Of a DNA stretch of 64,000 bases, positions 1-11,332 are shown piece after piece. Each line of letters starts with the position of its first letter. Position 1 is the stretch's first letter. Origin of the DNA: Euptelea pleiosperma (lineage: Eukaryota > Streptophyta > Magnoliopsida > Ranunculales > Eupteleaceae); NCBI GenBank assembly GCA_035048495.1, contig CM068553.1, forward strand, positions 1,495,259 to 1,559,258. Reading direction: 5' to 3'. The notes below the pieces were generated by a model. The model was not told the DNA's origin, searched no databases, and saw only the letters and a program-made list of their open reading frames with translations. Made by a program: the position numbers and the translations under genes.

Positions 1-3000
1 TGTCCGCATATTTTGTCACACTTTGCAAGAAGAGCATGTGTTTGATGGTGCGGTCCAACAAATCATCAATGCTGCACTGTTAAGCAATCAATTCAACAAA
101 ATCAATACTTCATGCAATAATCTGGGCAATCATCCATGCATCAAGACTTAAGAGTAAGTACCTTTGCACCATTGGGCACAATCTCCCGCAACTCTTTGAC
201 ACGGTCTTGGATCTGCTGACGGTCCTTTGGCCTTGGCCGGGGACTTTCCCCAGGTCTAGCTCTTTTCCTGGTGACTTTTGCAGGTTCTTCAGTCTTAGGC
301 TGTGTAATCGCAGCACTCTCAGAATTGATGCTATAACTATCATCAATCCATGAACCTCCTTGGTATTTAGGGAGAATTTCTTTCTGAGTTCTGTGCATGG
401 CTGTCTTCGTTAGGTTACATTCAGGCAGCAATGCATCCAAACTTCCACCCAAGCAAGAAAGACCCACCAACGGAACTTGATTTCTGTACACTGAGGTGCT
501 TCCTGCTCCTGTTATTGTAGATGTGGACAATTGATCCTCTGAACTGGGGTTAGTATTAGAGTTGGCATTATCAACATCTTTTAACACCTGTTCAAGTCCA
601 AATAACCCTTCGTGGTGACCAGTCATGGAACCAACATCTAACTCTGAGATGCATTCTGAAATACCAATACTCAAACTCGAGTGACTACCACTACCTATTG
701 CCGTTATAATATCATCCCAACACCCCTTCCCTTGGCTGGGGCCAACATCCAATCCCCAACTATCAAGCAGGTCATTGTCAGCAGGTAGTTGCATAGAAAC
801 ATTCAAAGATTTTTCTTTCCCATCACAAACAACACCGGTAGAATTAATGGTATCGGTGATGGAATTCTGCACAGATGTAGCTATGTGATTGACTGGGATG
901 CCGCAAAAAACATCATCACTAACCAAATCAGATGATGCGGAGTCAAATCCAAGTACTTGTGACAGATCGTTGTTCAATGGCACATCCAATTCATTATTGC
1001 CCTGCTCTAGTGGTTGAGCAATCCACTGGGTGAAGTTATTTACTGGGTGCAGTTCACCAAGAGTCATTGCAGCATTGGCTGGTCTAAAGTCCCCTGGGAC
1101 ATCTACACAATTTCCAGAGTCATATCCAGTAGATTTGTTAACCTCAAGTGATCGTGCATTAGCTACAGCATCAAGTGATCCACTTGTGCCATGAAAGGAA
1201 GTAAAGGTCGAGTCCCCTTGAAAATTCTGAAATGTGTTTCTGCAAGATACAAGAGTGTGTTCATTTGTAGAAAACATATTTGGAGAACCCTGCATCCCCA
1301 TTCCAGACAGCAATTGTCGCTCAAATGAAGCCAGAGTGGAACCGTCACTACTCCATGTACTCATTCTGGGGTTTCTGGCAACAGAGTTGTTAGCAAAGCT
1401 GGCAGTTGATTGTGATAAGACCTGTGGTAACTGCATGTTAGGCGTTGATAGTATGACTTGAGCTTCTGCACCGGCCGTTTGAAATTGGTTTTTAAGTTGA
1501 AATGAGTTACTCATCAAAGGGGTCATGCCGCCATTGTGCAACCCCAAAGCGAAAGTGGAGGGCTGAGCAATAACCATCGCAGATTGGGCTTTTCCCATCA
1601 GCTCTTTGCAGCCGCCATCATGCAAGCGTTTAATGTTCCCATAATTAGAACAGGAATTTCCAGAAGAAATTGCAGAAGCAACAGTCCCACTTGGATCATA
1701 TATTTCATTGTTCAAAGTCGACAGTGCATTTCCAGATAGGAGAAACCCATCAATACTGTTTAGCTGCTGAAACAAACTTTTAATATGATCCACCAAGTCC
1801 AACCTCTCCATAATCTGTGGCAGCAGGAGCAGTAAATCAGCATGAAGGTCTGACCAATGCTATAATAGACCTTAGAGATTGACTTTTAAATTGAGAGTTT
1901 AATCCTATTTTCAACCATAAAACCAAAACAAAAATCTGATCTGTGTAGGACATTAACCTAAGTAGAAGTTTGAGTAACACCGACTAACTTTTAACTTGAT
2001 AGTTTAATCTTATTTTTAACTATAATGCCAAAAACAAAAAGCTGTGTATGGAATTAACCTAGGCAGAAGTGCTACTGCTTGAACTGGCAATCAAGGCAAC
2101 AACAACTTCATAAGTTCTATTGTTGAAAGATCATAATGACTTCACTATAAGAGAAGAATTTGCATGAGGGTAAAAATAATTAAATGTACAGTTTTCCTAG
2201 TACTAACCTTCTGGGTGGATCCAAACTGTACTACGCCTTGTGGTGCCACAGAAATTACTGCAATTGTCTGCAAAATGGAGTTGAACGATCATTAGACAGG
2301 CCCTATGACTTGAATGTAGACATTGACACAGTCATATCACAAGTTCAATAACCTCAAGGTATAGCTTCAACCATGTGTAAATATTGAAAAAACATGCACG
2401 CACCTTTATTCCAGATGAAAACTGTCGGTGAAACTCTGAATTATCCTGTATAAAGACAGGACATGTTCAAATAAGTGTGCAGGAACAAATGAATGTGTAT
2501 GTATGGATGCCTGTGAGACTCCTAAGTCCTAACTGATTCCAAGGAAGGAACAAAAGCTAGCAGTTCAACAAGGACCAGCACGATCACTTATAAGTTAAAT
2601 AGAAGTAAATAACTAGTTGGAGTATGAATACAAAAAGAATGGGTAGGATAGTTGCCATTTCAATTACAGTAACGGACAAACTCCTGACTTTGCACAAGGA
2701 GCACATTTGAGCAGTAAGAACCAAAGAATGTTTTATATTTAAAGATCACCCATTCATGGGTTTAGCTGTATTCTATTGCAGGAAAAAAAAGAGTGATAGA
2801 TGAGCTCTAAATCAAACATCTAGCAATACCTGGAAAACATCTTGATTGTCAACAGGACCTATGGTACTCCACTCTCCATGGTAAGTATCTAAGAACATCC
2901 ATCGATGCTTCCCTGTAAAAGCAGCTTGTCCAATTATTCTAAGGACAAGAAAAAACAAATTAGCCCTGTCAAAGAGCTGCTTTACGCTTTAATATTGTAA

Positions 3001-4173
3001 ACAGCATCTAAAAGACAGAAACAAGCATGATTACGAAGAAGAGATTTCATTTACTTGAATAGGTGAATATGAAATTTATGATTTTAATAATAGAAAAAGC
3101 AAACAATAGAAACCACAGCTAAGCAGACTAAACCATCAAAACAAAATATGGTATCGAGCATACCCTTCTCCCAGCATGTGGACCTGTCGAAGCATCCTGT
3201 CAATCACCATCCTGATTTGTTCCTCGTAGTAGGCATCTTCCAAAGTCAATAACCTGGTATGCACAACAAAACCCAAGACCAGTAAACAAAAGCCCCAAAA
3301 ACGATAATCTGACCGACATGCATTCCCCAAATTATAATATCACACTCAACTGTTTCTTAGATACAAACTTCCATCAGTAAAAAGGGGGTCACTGCATCTC
3401 TATGATTCCGGAGATGAATTTTCAAAATTAACCCAAACGAACAGGCAGTGACTATATGCAAAAACTTGTAATTAAGTCGATACATGCGTACTCGAACAAG
3501 GCTAGGCTGGTGGAATCAGGGTCCACATGCATAGATAGAATGATATTACAAATATAAAGCTCAGTTGGGTTTTAAAAAAGGGAAAAAAAACACTCCCATA
3601 CAACGCCAAATCAAAGTTCGAAGACACCATCCACCAGCCCCAATTTTTGGAGAAATGTGGTGCAAAGGAAATGTTTCTCCCCAATTGATCTAAAACTAAC
3701 AAAGCGAAAACCAAAACTAAAGATATCACTGTCAGAAACATCAGTATCATCAACCAAAGCACAAGAAGCCATGGCGTATAAAATACAGAAAAAAAAAACC
3801 AAAAAATGTCATTTTTGGCAATTCTAAACTAGCATTAGTATCCATGTCATGGAAATAACCAGAAGAAAACAAAAACCCCTATATAAAAAAATGACCGAGT
3901 GAAGGAGAAAAAGCAAACATGAGAATAAAACAAGCCAAAGAGCCATCAATAACTCGAAAGAAGCCAAAATCAGAGAAACCAGTAACCTGAAGGTCCTGAA
4001 CTACGAATAAAACAAACAATCAAAATTATAGATATCACATGAAGTTTTAAAAGAATCAAGAAAATGCAGCTAAGTTACATGGAATTTCGGCGATTGACAC
4101 CCCAGAAGACCCCATAAGACCATCCACTGTTGCAACAGAGAATCTTAAGCGCCTCATTAAGCCGTGACTCCAT
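1..4173 (-). CDS. LHW/EMB1444-type atypical bHLH transcription factor, 3' end beyond window
   Basis: Coding exons traced on the minus strand: 4079-4173, 3164-3253, 2830-2938, 2404-2445, 2208-2267, 162-1814 and 1-76 (continues off the left edge). All borders are GT/AG and the phases fit, giving about 708 codons so far. The N-terminal domain reads WSYGVFW, LTLEDAYYEE, MLGEGIIGQAAFTGKHRW and APQGVVQFGS, as in the GAF/MYC_N-like domain of LONESOME HIGHWAY relatives; LTLEDAYYxx and LGEGI/VGQ are closest to Arabidopsis EMB1444/At2g31280. A low-complexity middle region runs to the bHLH: RPRPKDRQQIQDRVKELR, then after an 85-bp intron KCSIDDLLDRTIKHMLFLQ. The basic region lacks the usual His-Glu-Arg set, as in this atypical clade. 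LHW proteins dimerise with TMO5-type bHLHs to drive vascular cell division; that role here is by family. Start at 4173 is chosen because MESRLNEALK aligns with family N-termini; an in-frame ATG at 4317 would add 48 residues. The C-terminal dimerisation region is missing from the window. Confidence 0.93.
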
Positions 4174-4289
4174 CTCTGCTTCAGGGAACTCCCCTGCCCG
4201 CCTGTTTCTTTCGCAGATCTCTGTGTCACTTCCTCGCCCGCTTCGAAATCTGAAGCAACGATCTCTTTTCCATGAACGGACCTCGAAGC

Positions 4290-4505
4290 TCAAAAAGCAA
4301 TCCGAATAAAGATCCACCGAGACAACTTCAAAACAATAGAAATCGATTTCTCACTACTCCAGAGCAAAGACGCAGAAATGAAAATCGGATTTTCATACAA
4401 ATGGTTCATTGCATTGTCGAGAGGGGATAAAAATCGAAATTCAGCTAATGCTTCGACGAGGACAAAAAGCGACTTTAGCGGCTTTTGGAGCGGAGATAAA
4501 GACAC
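4290..4505 (-). CDS. Upstream ORF in the leader of the bHLH gene
   Basis: A 71-codon ORF on the same strand as the bHLH gene, beginning MSLSPLQKPLKSLF and ending about 116 nt before the chosen main ATG. Its last codons overlap an in-frame ATG (4317) of the main frame. From memory, the Arabidopsis relative At2g31280 is annotated with a conserved-peptide uORF (CPuORF7), so a regulatory uORF is expected in this subfamily. I cannot align the peptides, and shorter uORFs (start codons near 4273 and 4396) are also present, so which one matters is open. Confidence 0.3.
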   Translation of the reverse strand: MSLSPLQKPLKSLFVLVEALAEFRFLSPLDNAMNHLYENPIFISASLLWSSEKSISIVLKLSRWIFIRIAF

Positions 4506-4589
4506 GCCTCAGAAATGAAGGCGGATTAGAGCACTTGACACTAAGCTCCCAACCATGAAAGCGGAGGTTTCTCACAGTTAATCCAAACT

Positions 4590-5070
4590 AAAAGAAGTTT
4601 TCGGAGCTGAAAACGCAGTTTCAGCACAAAGACAGTATATCGGAACTACGAAGCAAGCATGCAACAAGCAAAGAATGGTTTTTGTGATCTCCAGAGCCTT
4701 TACAGCACTGAAAACCGGTTTCTACGATGAAAGCAAGGCAGCTTGAGACTGAAAGAAAAGCAGTTTTGCTACATTAACCAGTCTTACTGAGCAAAAGAAA
4801 AGTGGTTTTCTGCAGAAAAACAAGCGATAGGTTTCTGAGTGAGTGACAACTGAGAAGGCAAAAAAGCGGTTTTTATAAGAGCAGAAAAGATTCTTAAGCT
4901 TAAAACCGGCTGCTTATTCGAAGCAATGGTAGCGGTTAAAAAATACACGGGTAAAAATGAGTGAAAGAGTATGCCGAAAAGGTGGTTTTGAGGGGGGGAA
5001 AAGCGGTTTTAGAGACAAAGAGGGACGAAATCTGATTAGATACACTCCGAGGAGCTTGAAGGGTACAGCG
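4590..5070 (-). promoter_or_regulatory. Leader/promoter of the bHLH gene with reiterated AAAACCGCTTTT-like word
   Basis: At irregular 25-60 bp spacing the plus strand shows AAAAGCGGTTTT-like words: near 4611, 4711, 4755, 4797, 4862, 4904, 4930, 4977 and 5000, with a related pair near 4466-4490. Variants are AAAACCGGTTT, AAAAGCAGTTTT, AAAAGTGGTTTT, AAAAAGCGGTTTTT. No TATA box is obvious. The stretch 4174-5070 is probably 5' leader and core promoter; no splice sites could be settled in it. Confidence 0.4.
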
Positions 5071-5228
5071 ACCTTTTTTTGACGAGGATCTCCTGCGGCC
5101 CCAGTTGCCCTTTCTTGTTCTACCGGGTACAGGCAGTCATTATTAGTTAATTATCTCGAGACACTAGTTCATCTCGTAATTAAAATCTCGTCTCACCAAA
5201 TCTCAACCTGGAAGAGATTTTACAAAAG

Positions 5229-5405
5229 GAGTAAAACTTCTGTCACAATCGGATTGCAAATATCACAAACACAGCCAATGAGTTCTCGGCACGTACACCT
5301 AAAAGCAAACGCAATGGGTACGTTGCAAAGCACTTGTGTACGTGCCGAGAACTCATTGGCTTGTGATTGTGTGATTTACAATTTCGTGTGATAGAAGTTT
5401 TACTC
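5229..5405. mobile_element. Mutator-like fold-back MITE, family A copy 1
   Basis: 177-bp element with inverted ends GAGTAAAACTTCTGTCACA / TGTGATAGAAGTTTTACTC and almost full-length arm complementarity (GTACGTGCCGAGAACTCATT and its reverse). Flanked by the perfect 9-bp direct repeat TTACAAAAG at 5220-5228 and 5406-5414, as expected of Mutator-like insertions. It lies about 1 kb upstream of the bHLH gene start. Confidence 0.88.
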
Positions 5406-5419
5406 TTACAAAAGTAATT

Positions 5420-5817
5420 GGGTTGGGCTCCAGTTACCGCCCTAAAATGACAGGCTCTGATTACATGACACAATATCAAACACGTGGCACACTCTTAGAG
5501 GGCTATAACCGTATGAATGTTTGTCCAATCCGTAGGTGAACCTACAACCAAAACTCAGCCTGATTAGTGATTTTTAGGCGTTGGATCTTTGTACCTCAAA
5601 TACTGCTCAAAATTTTTACAGTTGAGATAAACCCATGAAAATAAGTCCAATCCAACGCCTATAAATCACTAATCAGGCTGATTTTTGGTTTGTAGGTCCA
5701 CTTAGGGATTGGCCAAACATCCATACGGTCAGAGTCCTCTAAGAGTGTTCCACGTGGCTCATATTGTGTCCTGTAACCGGAGCCTGTCATTTTAGGGCGG
5801 TAACTGGAGCATGAGCC
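5420..5817. mobile_element. Fold-back MITE, family D copy (GGGYYGGGCTC ends)
   Basis: Long palindrome: the left arm from GGGTTGGGCTCCAGTTACCG pairs with the right arm ending at GGAGCATGAGCC. Contains a G-box in each arm (CACGTGGCAC, CCACGTGGCTC) and the core CAGCCTGATTAGTGATTT pairing with AATCACTAATCAGGCTG. The right flank TTATAAATAA-CACTTCAACATTTTT is shared with the copy at 7990-8386, so the true right border may lie further out; no clean target duplication was found. Confidence 0.75.
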
Positions 5818-7989
5818 TTATAAATAACCACTTCAACATTTTTAAAAACTGGACCGTCAACCGAGTCCAACCGGATTTCAAAGAAATATTGGTCGATTTC
5901 ATGTTGAACCGGAAGTTTGAAGAGAACTAGCGTTTTATCGTCAAACCGACCAAACTGCCGGTTTTTTAATTTTTTGAAAATTTTGTCCACGATTCATTAG
6001 GATGTCTTGGGAAAGTGAGTACGGTTTTCACATTTAGGAGGAATTTTTTTAAAAATTTAGATAAATATTCAAGATTTTGGTCATATTTCTATGCAAAATA
6101 AGAAACAAATGTATTTCTATATAAAAAGTTAAAATAATTTTACGTCCATTTCTTACATCGAGTTGTGGGGCCCACGTGAAGATCTTATTAGACAATTCAA
6201 TCGCACAATGCGTTGTCCTCACAATGTTGATCATAATCACCAAAAATCAATCAATTCTAACATTATTAACCTTATGAAAAGTTTACCTAAAGTAATGGTA
6301 AAATTTGATGGTCTGGATGTATTCTTCAAATTCAAGTAAAATTTTCATGAGCTTGGGAATGTCGGAATTGACTCCTTTTTCGTAAAGTCTATGCGGTATG
6401 AAGAATTTGTTGTGTGATTGAATTGTCCGACATGATCTCCATGTGGGGTCTCGCAACCCATTATAAAAAGTGGACATAAGTTTATCTTAACTCTTATATA
6501 TAAAAGAAAAAAAAATTCCTATTATAATCTTCATCGTGGTGTCCGAGAGAAAGAAAGTAAGGGCATTTCTCATAAAAATCTTATATATCTTTTATTGTCT
6601 CATATATTTTTGAATTTCTCTAAGTTATATTTTTTAAATTATTCAATAAATACAAACTGGCCAAACCATATGAACCACTGTCCGACCCAATTGTCAAAAT
6701 TTCAGTTCAATCACTGGTTTGGTTTTTGAAACATAAGTTAGTAATTCAACATATGGCAAAAATACGTTGAGAAAAATTTTCAAGTATAATTAGGGTTTGT
6801 CATTCGAAAATTCATATAAAAATTTGGCAAAAAAATTATAAATACTTATTTTTTGTATTTAAAAATGAAAAATATAATATAATAATAAAGTAATTAATTA
6901 ACAATATTCCTTTTTCACGTAATTTTATTCAATAAGTCATGTATAATATAAAATAATAACTCATAAATATATGTTTTTACCAAAATTTTGAAAAGTTCAG
7001 CCTTATAATACTTTTTTTTTTTTGAAAAATTCATAGAATTCACGTATAATATATAATAATACGCGAACTTACTAACTAACAGGTGTCAAAGAAGTAAAAT
7101 ATGCTCTCGAACAAGTAAAATGAGTTCGAGTTCACTTTTGGTGAACATAGTAGCTTCTCCACTTGATAGGTAACTCTCTGAGCCCTAATGACACTTTTCT
7201 AAAAGAAGATTACATTTCAAAAATTAAAAGTAGGAATTGTCGGGGGTAATTGTGAAGTGGAGAAATGTTACCCAAAAAAACATAGGTTCAAGCAAAATCT
7301 GCTTAGATTTCACTATTTGAGAGGAGTTTTCTTTAGCGATATGGTTTTCAGATTTGACTCTATCATGGGGATAGAGTAATGCCCTTGAGGTGTGGTGTCT
7401 TTTCTGGTTCTTTCTTCTTGTTCTTTTCCTTCTTTTGTTCTTTCTTTGAGATCTTCTCGATCTCCTTTTAATCTACTTAGAAGAACCAAAATAGAGATGA
7501 AAAAACATTAGAGCTATCCAAGAAGAAGATGTGGTAATAAAGTAGTAATTTCCTTTACAATTTTACTCTACAAATTATCTCATATAGCAATATTTTTCAT
7601 TTATGGCTTATACTATATAATACCATATTTCATTAGTAATTTTATTTATTTGTTTTCCTATTTTCTTTAGTCCGGACAATGATTTTCTATGTATAGATGT
7701 GATCTCAATGTTTCAACACTTGGGAGGCATTTGGAAATAAACAAAAAATGTAATTTTTGGACTTAAAAAAGTTAAGAAATAGAAAATATAGTTTGGATCA
7801 GTGTTGCTTTGGAATTTTTCAATAGTTAAAAAATGACTACAAACATTAGTTAAAATTTTTGACTTGTGACTTCTCAAAAAATTATTTCTTCTTGCTTTGC
7901 TTAAATTTAAGCACATGTTGAATTGAAAACTTAAGTGAAAATTTCATAATATTGTGTTTGTCTTTCTATTCCTTTTAAGACAAATTATA
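5818..7989. other. AT-rich intergenic stretch with one fold-back element
   Basis: No gene recognised. At about 6155-6455 a fold-back is visible: left arm GACAATTCAATCGCACAA pairs with TTGTGTGATTGAATTGTC, with GGGGCCCACGTG / CATGTGGGGTC near the outer ends. The rest (6480-7980) is AT-rich with no coding signal. A related half-element occurs near 47390-47610. Confidence 0.5.
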
Positions 7990-8386
7990 GGGTCGGGCTC
8001 AGTTACCGCTCTAAAATGACAAGCCCCGGTTACATGACACAATATGAGCCATGTGGCACACTCTTAGAGGAATCTAACTGTATGGTTGTTTGGACAATCC
8101 CTAGGTGGACCTACAAACCAAAAATCAGCCTGATTAGTGATTTCTAGGCCTTGGATCTTTGTACCTCGAATTCTGCTCAAATTCCCATAGTTGAGATTAA
8201 CCCATGAAAATAAATCCAATCCAATGCCCTATAAATCACTAATCAGGCGGATTTTTGGTTTGTAGGTCCATTTAGAGATTGGCCAAACATCCATACGGTT
8301 AGAGTCCTCTAAAAGTGTGCCACGTGGCTCATATTGTGTCTTGTAACCGGAACCTGTCATTTTAGGGCGGTAACTGGAGCTGAGCC
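7990..8386. mobile_element. Fold-back MITE, family D copy (GGGTCGGGCTC end)
   Basis: Same family as 5420-5817, with the same arms (TTACCGCCCTAAAATGAC) and core (CAGCCTGATTAGTGATTT). The G-box in the left arm is degraded (CATGTGG) but intact in the right arm (GCCACGTGGCTC). The two copies also share about 25 bp beyond the right arm. Confidence 0.75.
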
Positions 8387-9501
8387 TTATAAATAATCAC
8401 TTCAACATTTTTTAATGACAAAAAGATATCTCTACAAGTTTTTAATATAAATGATTACTTCTTTGTTCCATACCAAATAAGTTACTTTGGCCTTTCCAAA
8501 TCCACACAAACTTTTGACTTTTTTTTGGACGTCAAAATTTGATTAGTAAGTTCTATTGAAAGTAGAATTTATTCTGCTTCTCATTCCCAAACAAACCCTT
8601 AATTTTTGGCTAAAAAGTACTTGTGCAGAAGCAATATGAAATTTAGAATCACATTATACCTACCATGTATTTATTAAATTAGTTAAATTATTTACTATGA
8701 AAATCAATCAAGTATAAACATTTCATTCAATAGTAATTCTTACCATCATTCGAGAAAGTCACTTCGAATTTTGAGAAAGTTAAAAATTAGTGTGACAGAG
8801 CGCATCTAATATAGCTTAGGCCGTGTTTGATTACCAAGTGGGAAAATTGCATTTTCCTTAGGGAAACAAAACTATCCATTGTTAGATAGCCAGTGTATAA
8901 ATTTGTATAATTTTTCCTAACAATCCATTTAAATCTGGATAATTTTTCTACTAGAAATATGTGTTCTCAGTTGCAATCAATCAATCATTTAAGGCATATC
9001 TTAGATGTATTTTCTCTGGAAAATTTTCCGTGCAATCAAACACGGCCTTAATGATTTATTAATTCTGTGACTTTCTCAAGAAAAAAAGTCGATATAATTT
9101 GTATTAGAAGTTATTTTTAATAGCTAAGCGGACATGATGTTGATACATGTCGTTTGTCGCTTGAAGATCCTTTCTGTATTAGATTGTGATGATCAATGTT
9201 GATACTTGTTTTGCACTCAAAAAATCCTTAGTTCATTATGGATATTTTTCCCGAATTGGTTGGTGTGTATCCTCCTCTTTCGAGAGGTTGTGGGGTCAAA
9301 CCCACACAGGTAGATTTCCTCCTTTGAGTAGTGTGCCAGGAGTAGAAATTCCCTTTACCGGCTTGACCGGTCTGTACAGGTTTCACCTGTTAATCTGTGA
9401 GGGCCCTCCCACGATGGTGACTACAAAAAAATATTATCGACAATTCTTGCAGATTTATACATTAATTTGTAAATTTTGAAATGACAAGTAAATGTTTCAA
9501 G
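8387..9501. other. Intergenic stretch, possible old SINE
   Basis: No gene recognised. 8817-9055 is a diffuse inverted repeat (GGCCGTGTTTGATTACCAAG pairing with TGCAATCAAACACGGCC), probably another MITE. 9250-9425 contains GTGGGGTCAAACCCACAC and GGGCCCTCCCACGATGGTG, resembling a B-box region and body of a tRNA-derived SINE; weak. Confidence 0.35.
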
Positions 9502-9893
9502 CAAGGTTTAAAGGAGGCCGTTTTAACGGTTAAACGGACTGGGGGTGTTACCGTTTAAACCGTTTAAACGGATTGAAACGGTCAGGGGTAAAAATAGAAA
9601 AAATGGGAAAAAATGGAATTAAACGGATTTTAACTGAAAAAGTGGCGCTGAAATTCAAATTTTGAAATTTGAAAATTAAAAAAAAAAACAAAATTTAACG
9701 GAAATTAAACGGTTTTAACGGCCGTTTTTTTCATAAAAATTTTCAAAATTAAACGGCTGTTTAAACAATTTTAACGGCCGTTAAAACAAAAAAAAATGGC
9801 CGTTTTTTTCAAAAACGATAAACCGCGTTTAAACAGTTTTAACGGAAACGGGCTTGGGGCGTTACCGTTTAAACGGCCGTTTTTAAAACCATG
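9502..9893. mobile_element. hAT-like non-autonomous element with reiterated AAACGG arms
   Basis: 392 bp, starting CAAGGTTTAAAGG and ending TTTAAAACCATG, flanked by the perfect 8-bp repeat GTTTCAAG (9494-9501, 9894-9901). Both arms are dense in AAACGG/CCGTTT (around fifteen by eye), often fused into palindromes such as GTTTAAACGG and AACGGCCGTT. The middle is A/T-rich. 8-bp duplications fit the hAT superfamily. Known comparison: the transposase of maize Ac binds AAACGG-type subterminal motifs. Confidence 0.85.
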
Positions 9894-10205
9894 GTTTCAA
9901 GTAAAGAGGGGCATATCCGTCGTACCAATTAAATGCGCTTACAATATAAAAACGTGCCTGAAAATATCATTTCTCATTTGTTTATTTCTAGTCATCAATC
10001 TCACGAGAAACACAAAAAGCTGACGTCACTATCGTAAGCACCGTCGGGCAAGATTTTAAAGCAGCAAATCTTAGGAATCTCGTTTCATAATTTTCTTAGT
10101 ATCTTACCAGTTACCACTACATACATTAAATACAAAAAGGTAAGATCTAACGTGTACCGAGATGAAATTTAAACATGCACCGCACCTTCTGTGCTCAGCC
10201 CAAAT

Positions 10206-10503
10206 CGAGTAAAACTTCGCTGACCGCCCACAATATGAGCCACGTGTCAATCCCTAGGTGGACCTACAAAACAAAATTCAACTTGATTAGTGAGTTCAAA
10301 GCGTTGGATTGGAGTCATTTTCATGGATTGATTTCAACCGTAGGAATTTGAGCATTATTGACCATTATTTGGGATACAAGGATCCAAAGGAATTAAATCA
10401 CTAATCAGGATGATTTTTAATTGTAGGTCTACGTCGGGTTTGGATAAACATCCATACGGTCATCGTTCTCTAATAATGTGACATGTGGCCCGCGGTCAAC
10501 CAA
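10206..10503. mobile_element. Fold-back MITE, family D variant (GAGTAAAACTTCGCTGACC end)
   Basis: Left end GAGTAAAACTTCGCTGACCG with CCACAATATGAGCCACGTG; right arm ACATGTGGCCCGCGGTCAAC. The inner core (AACTTGATTAGTGAGTT / AAATCACTAATCAGGATG) pairs. The right terminus is not clear. Confidence 0.6.
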
Positions 10504-10627
10504 ATCCATCCACTGCATCAACAAGGGCTACGCACGGGTTAGCAACCCAAATTTTGTAAAATATAATTAAAAATTAACTCAAAGTTAGGCGGCTATTAAT
10601 GTTCAATCAGAACCACCCTACCACATT

Positions 10628-11332
10628 GGAGTAGAACTTTGATGATGGACCACAGTTTGAGCCACGTGGCATGTTCTTAGTGACCACTGACCGTATTATC
10701 TTTGGCTTATCCTGGGGAGAAACTACATACCAAAAATCAGTTTGATAAATGATTTTGAACCTTTTGATCTTTCTACCAAGGTTTAAAGGAGGCCGTTTTA
10801 ACGGTTAACGGACTGGGGGCGTTACCGTTTAAACGGCCGTTAAAACGGATTTAAACGGTCAGGGGCAAAAATGAAAAAAAATGGAATTAAACTGATTTTA
10901 ACTATTTTAACGATTTTAATGGATTTTAACAGAAAAAAACAGAAAAAGTGGAGCTGAAATTCAAAATTTAAAATTTGAAAATTTAAAAAAAAAATGGAAT
11001 TTAATGGATTTAAACGGTTTTAACGGCCGTTTTTTTACAAAATTTTTCAAAATTAAACAGCTGTTTAAACGATTTTAACGGCCGTTAAAACAAAAAAAAA
11101 CGGCTGTTTTTTTCAAAACTGATAAAACGTGTTTAAACAGTTTTAACGGAAATGGGCTTGGGGCGTTACCATTTAAACGGCCGTTAAAACCATTTAAACG
11201 GCCATTTTTAAAACCATGCTTTCTACCACAAATAATGCTGAAAGTTGACTTTTTTTTTATACAGTTATGACCTTTTTTCTTAATTGTTCTAACGGTAATA
11301 ACAGTAACGTTAAGTGACTGCTATGATGGACC
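10628..11332. mobile_element. Family D MITE split by a hAT-like insertion
   Basis: The left part (10628-10776) has GTAGAACTTTGATGATGGACC, GCCACGTGGC and the MITE core; the right part (11227-11332) resumes with CACAAATAATGCTGAAAG and ends TGCTATGATGGACC. The element between them is a later insertion (next entry). The MITE is therefore the older of the two. Confidence 0.6.
10777..11218. mobile_element. hAT-like AAACGG-arm element, copy 2, nested in a MITE
   Basis: 442 bp, start CAAGGTTTAAAGG, end TTTAAAACCATG, flanked by the perfect 8-bp repeat CTTTCTAC (10769-10776, 11219-11226). Body closely matches the copy at 9502-9893, including the GGGGGCGTTACCGTTTAAACG segment. Confidence 0.87.
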
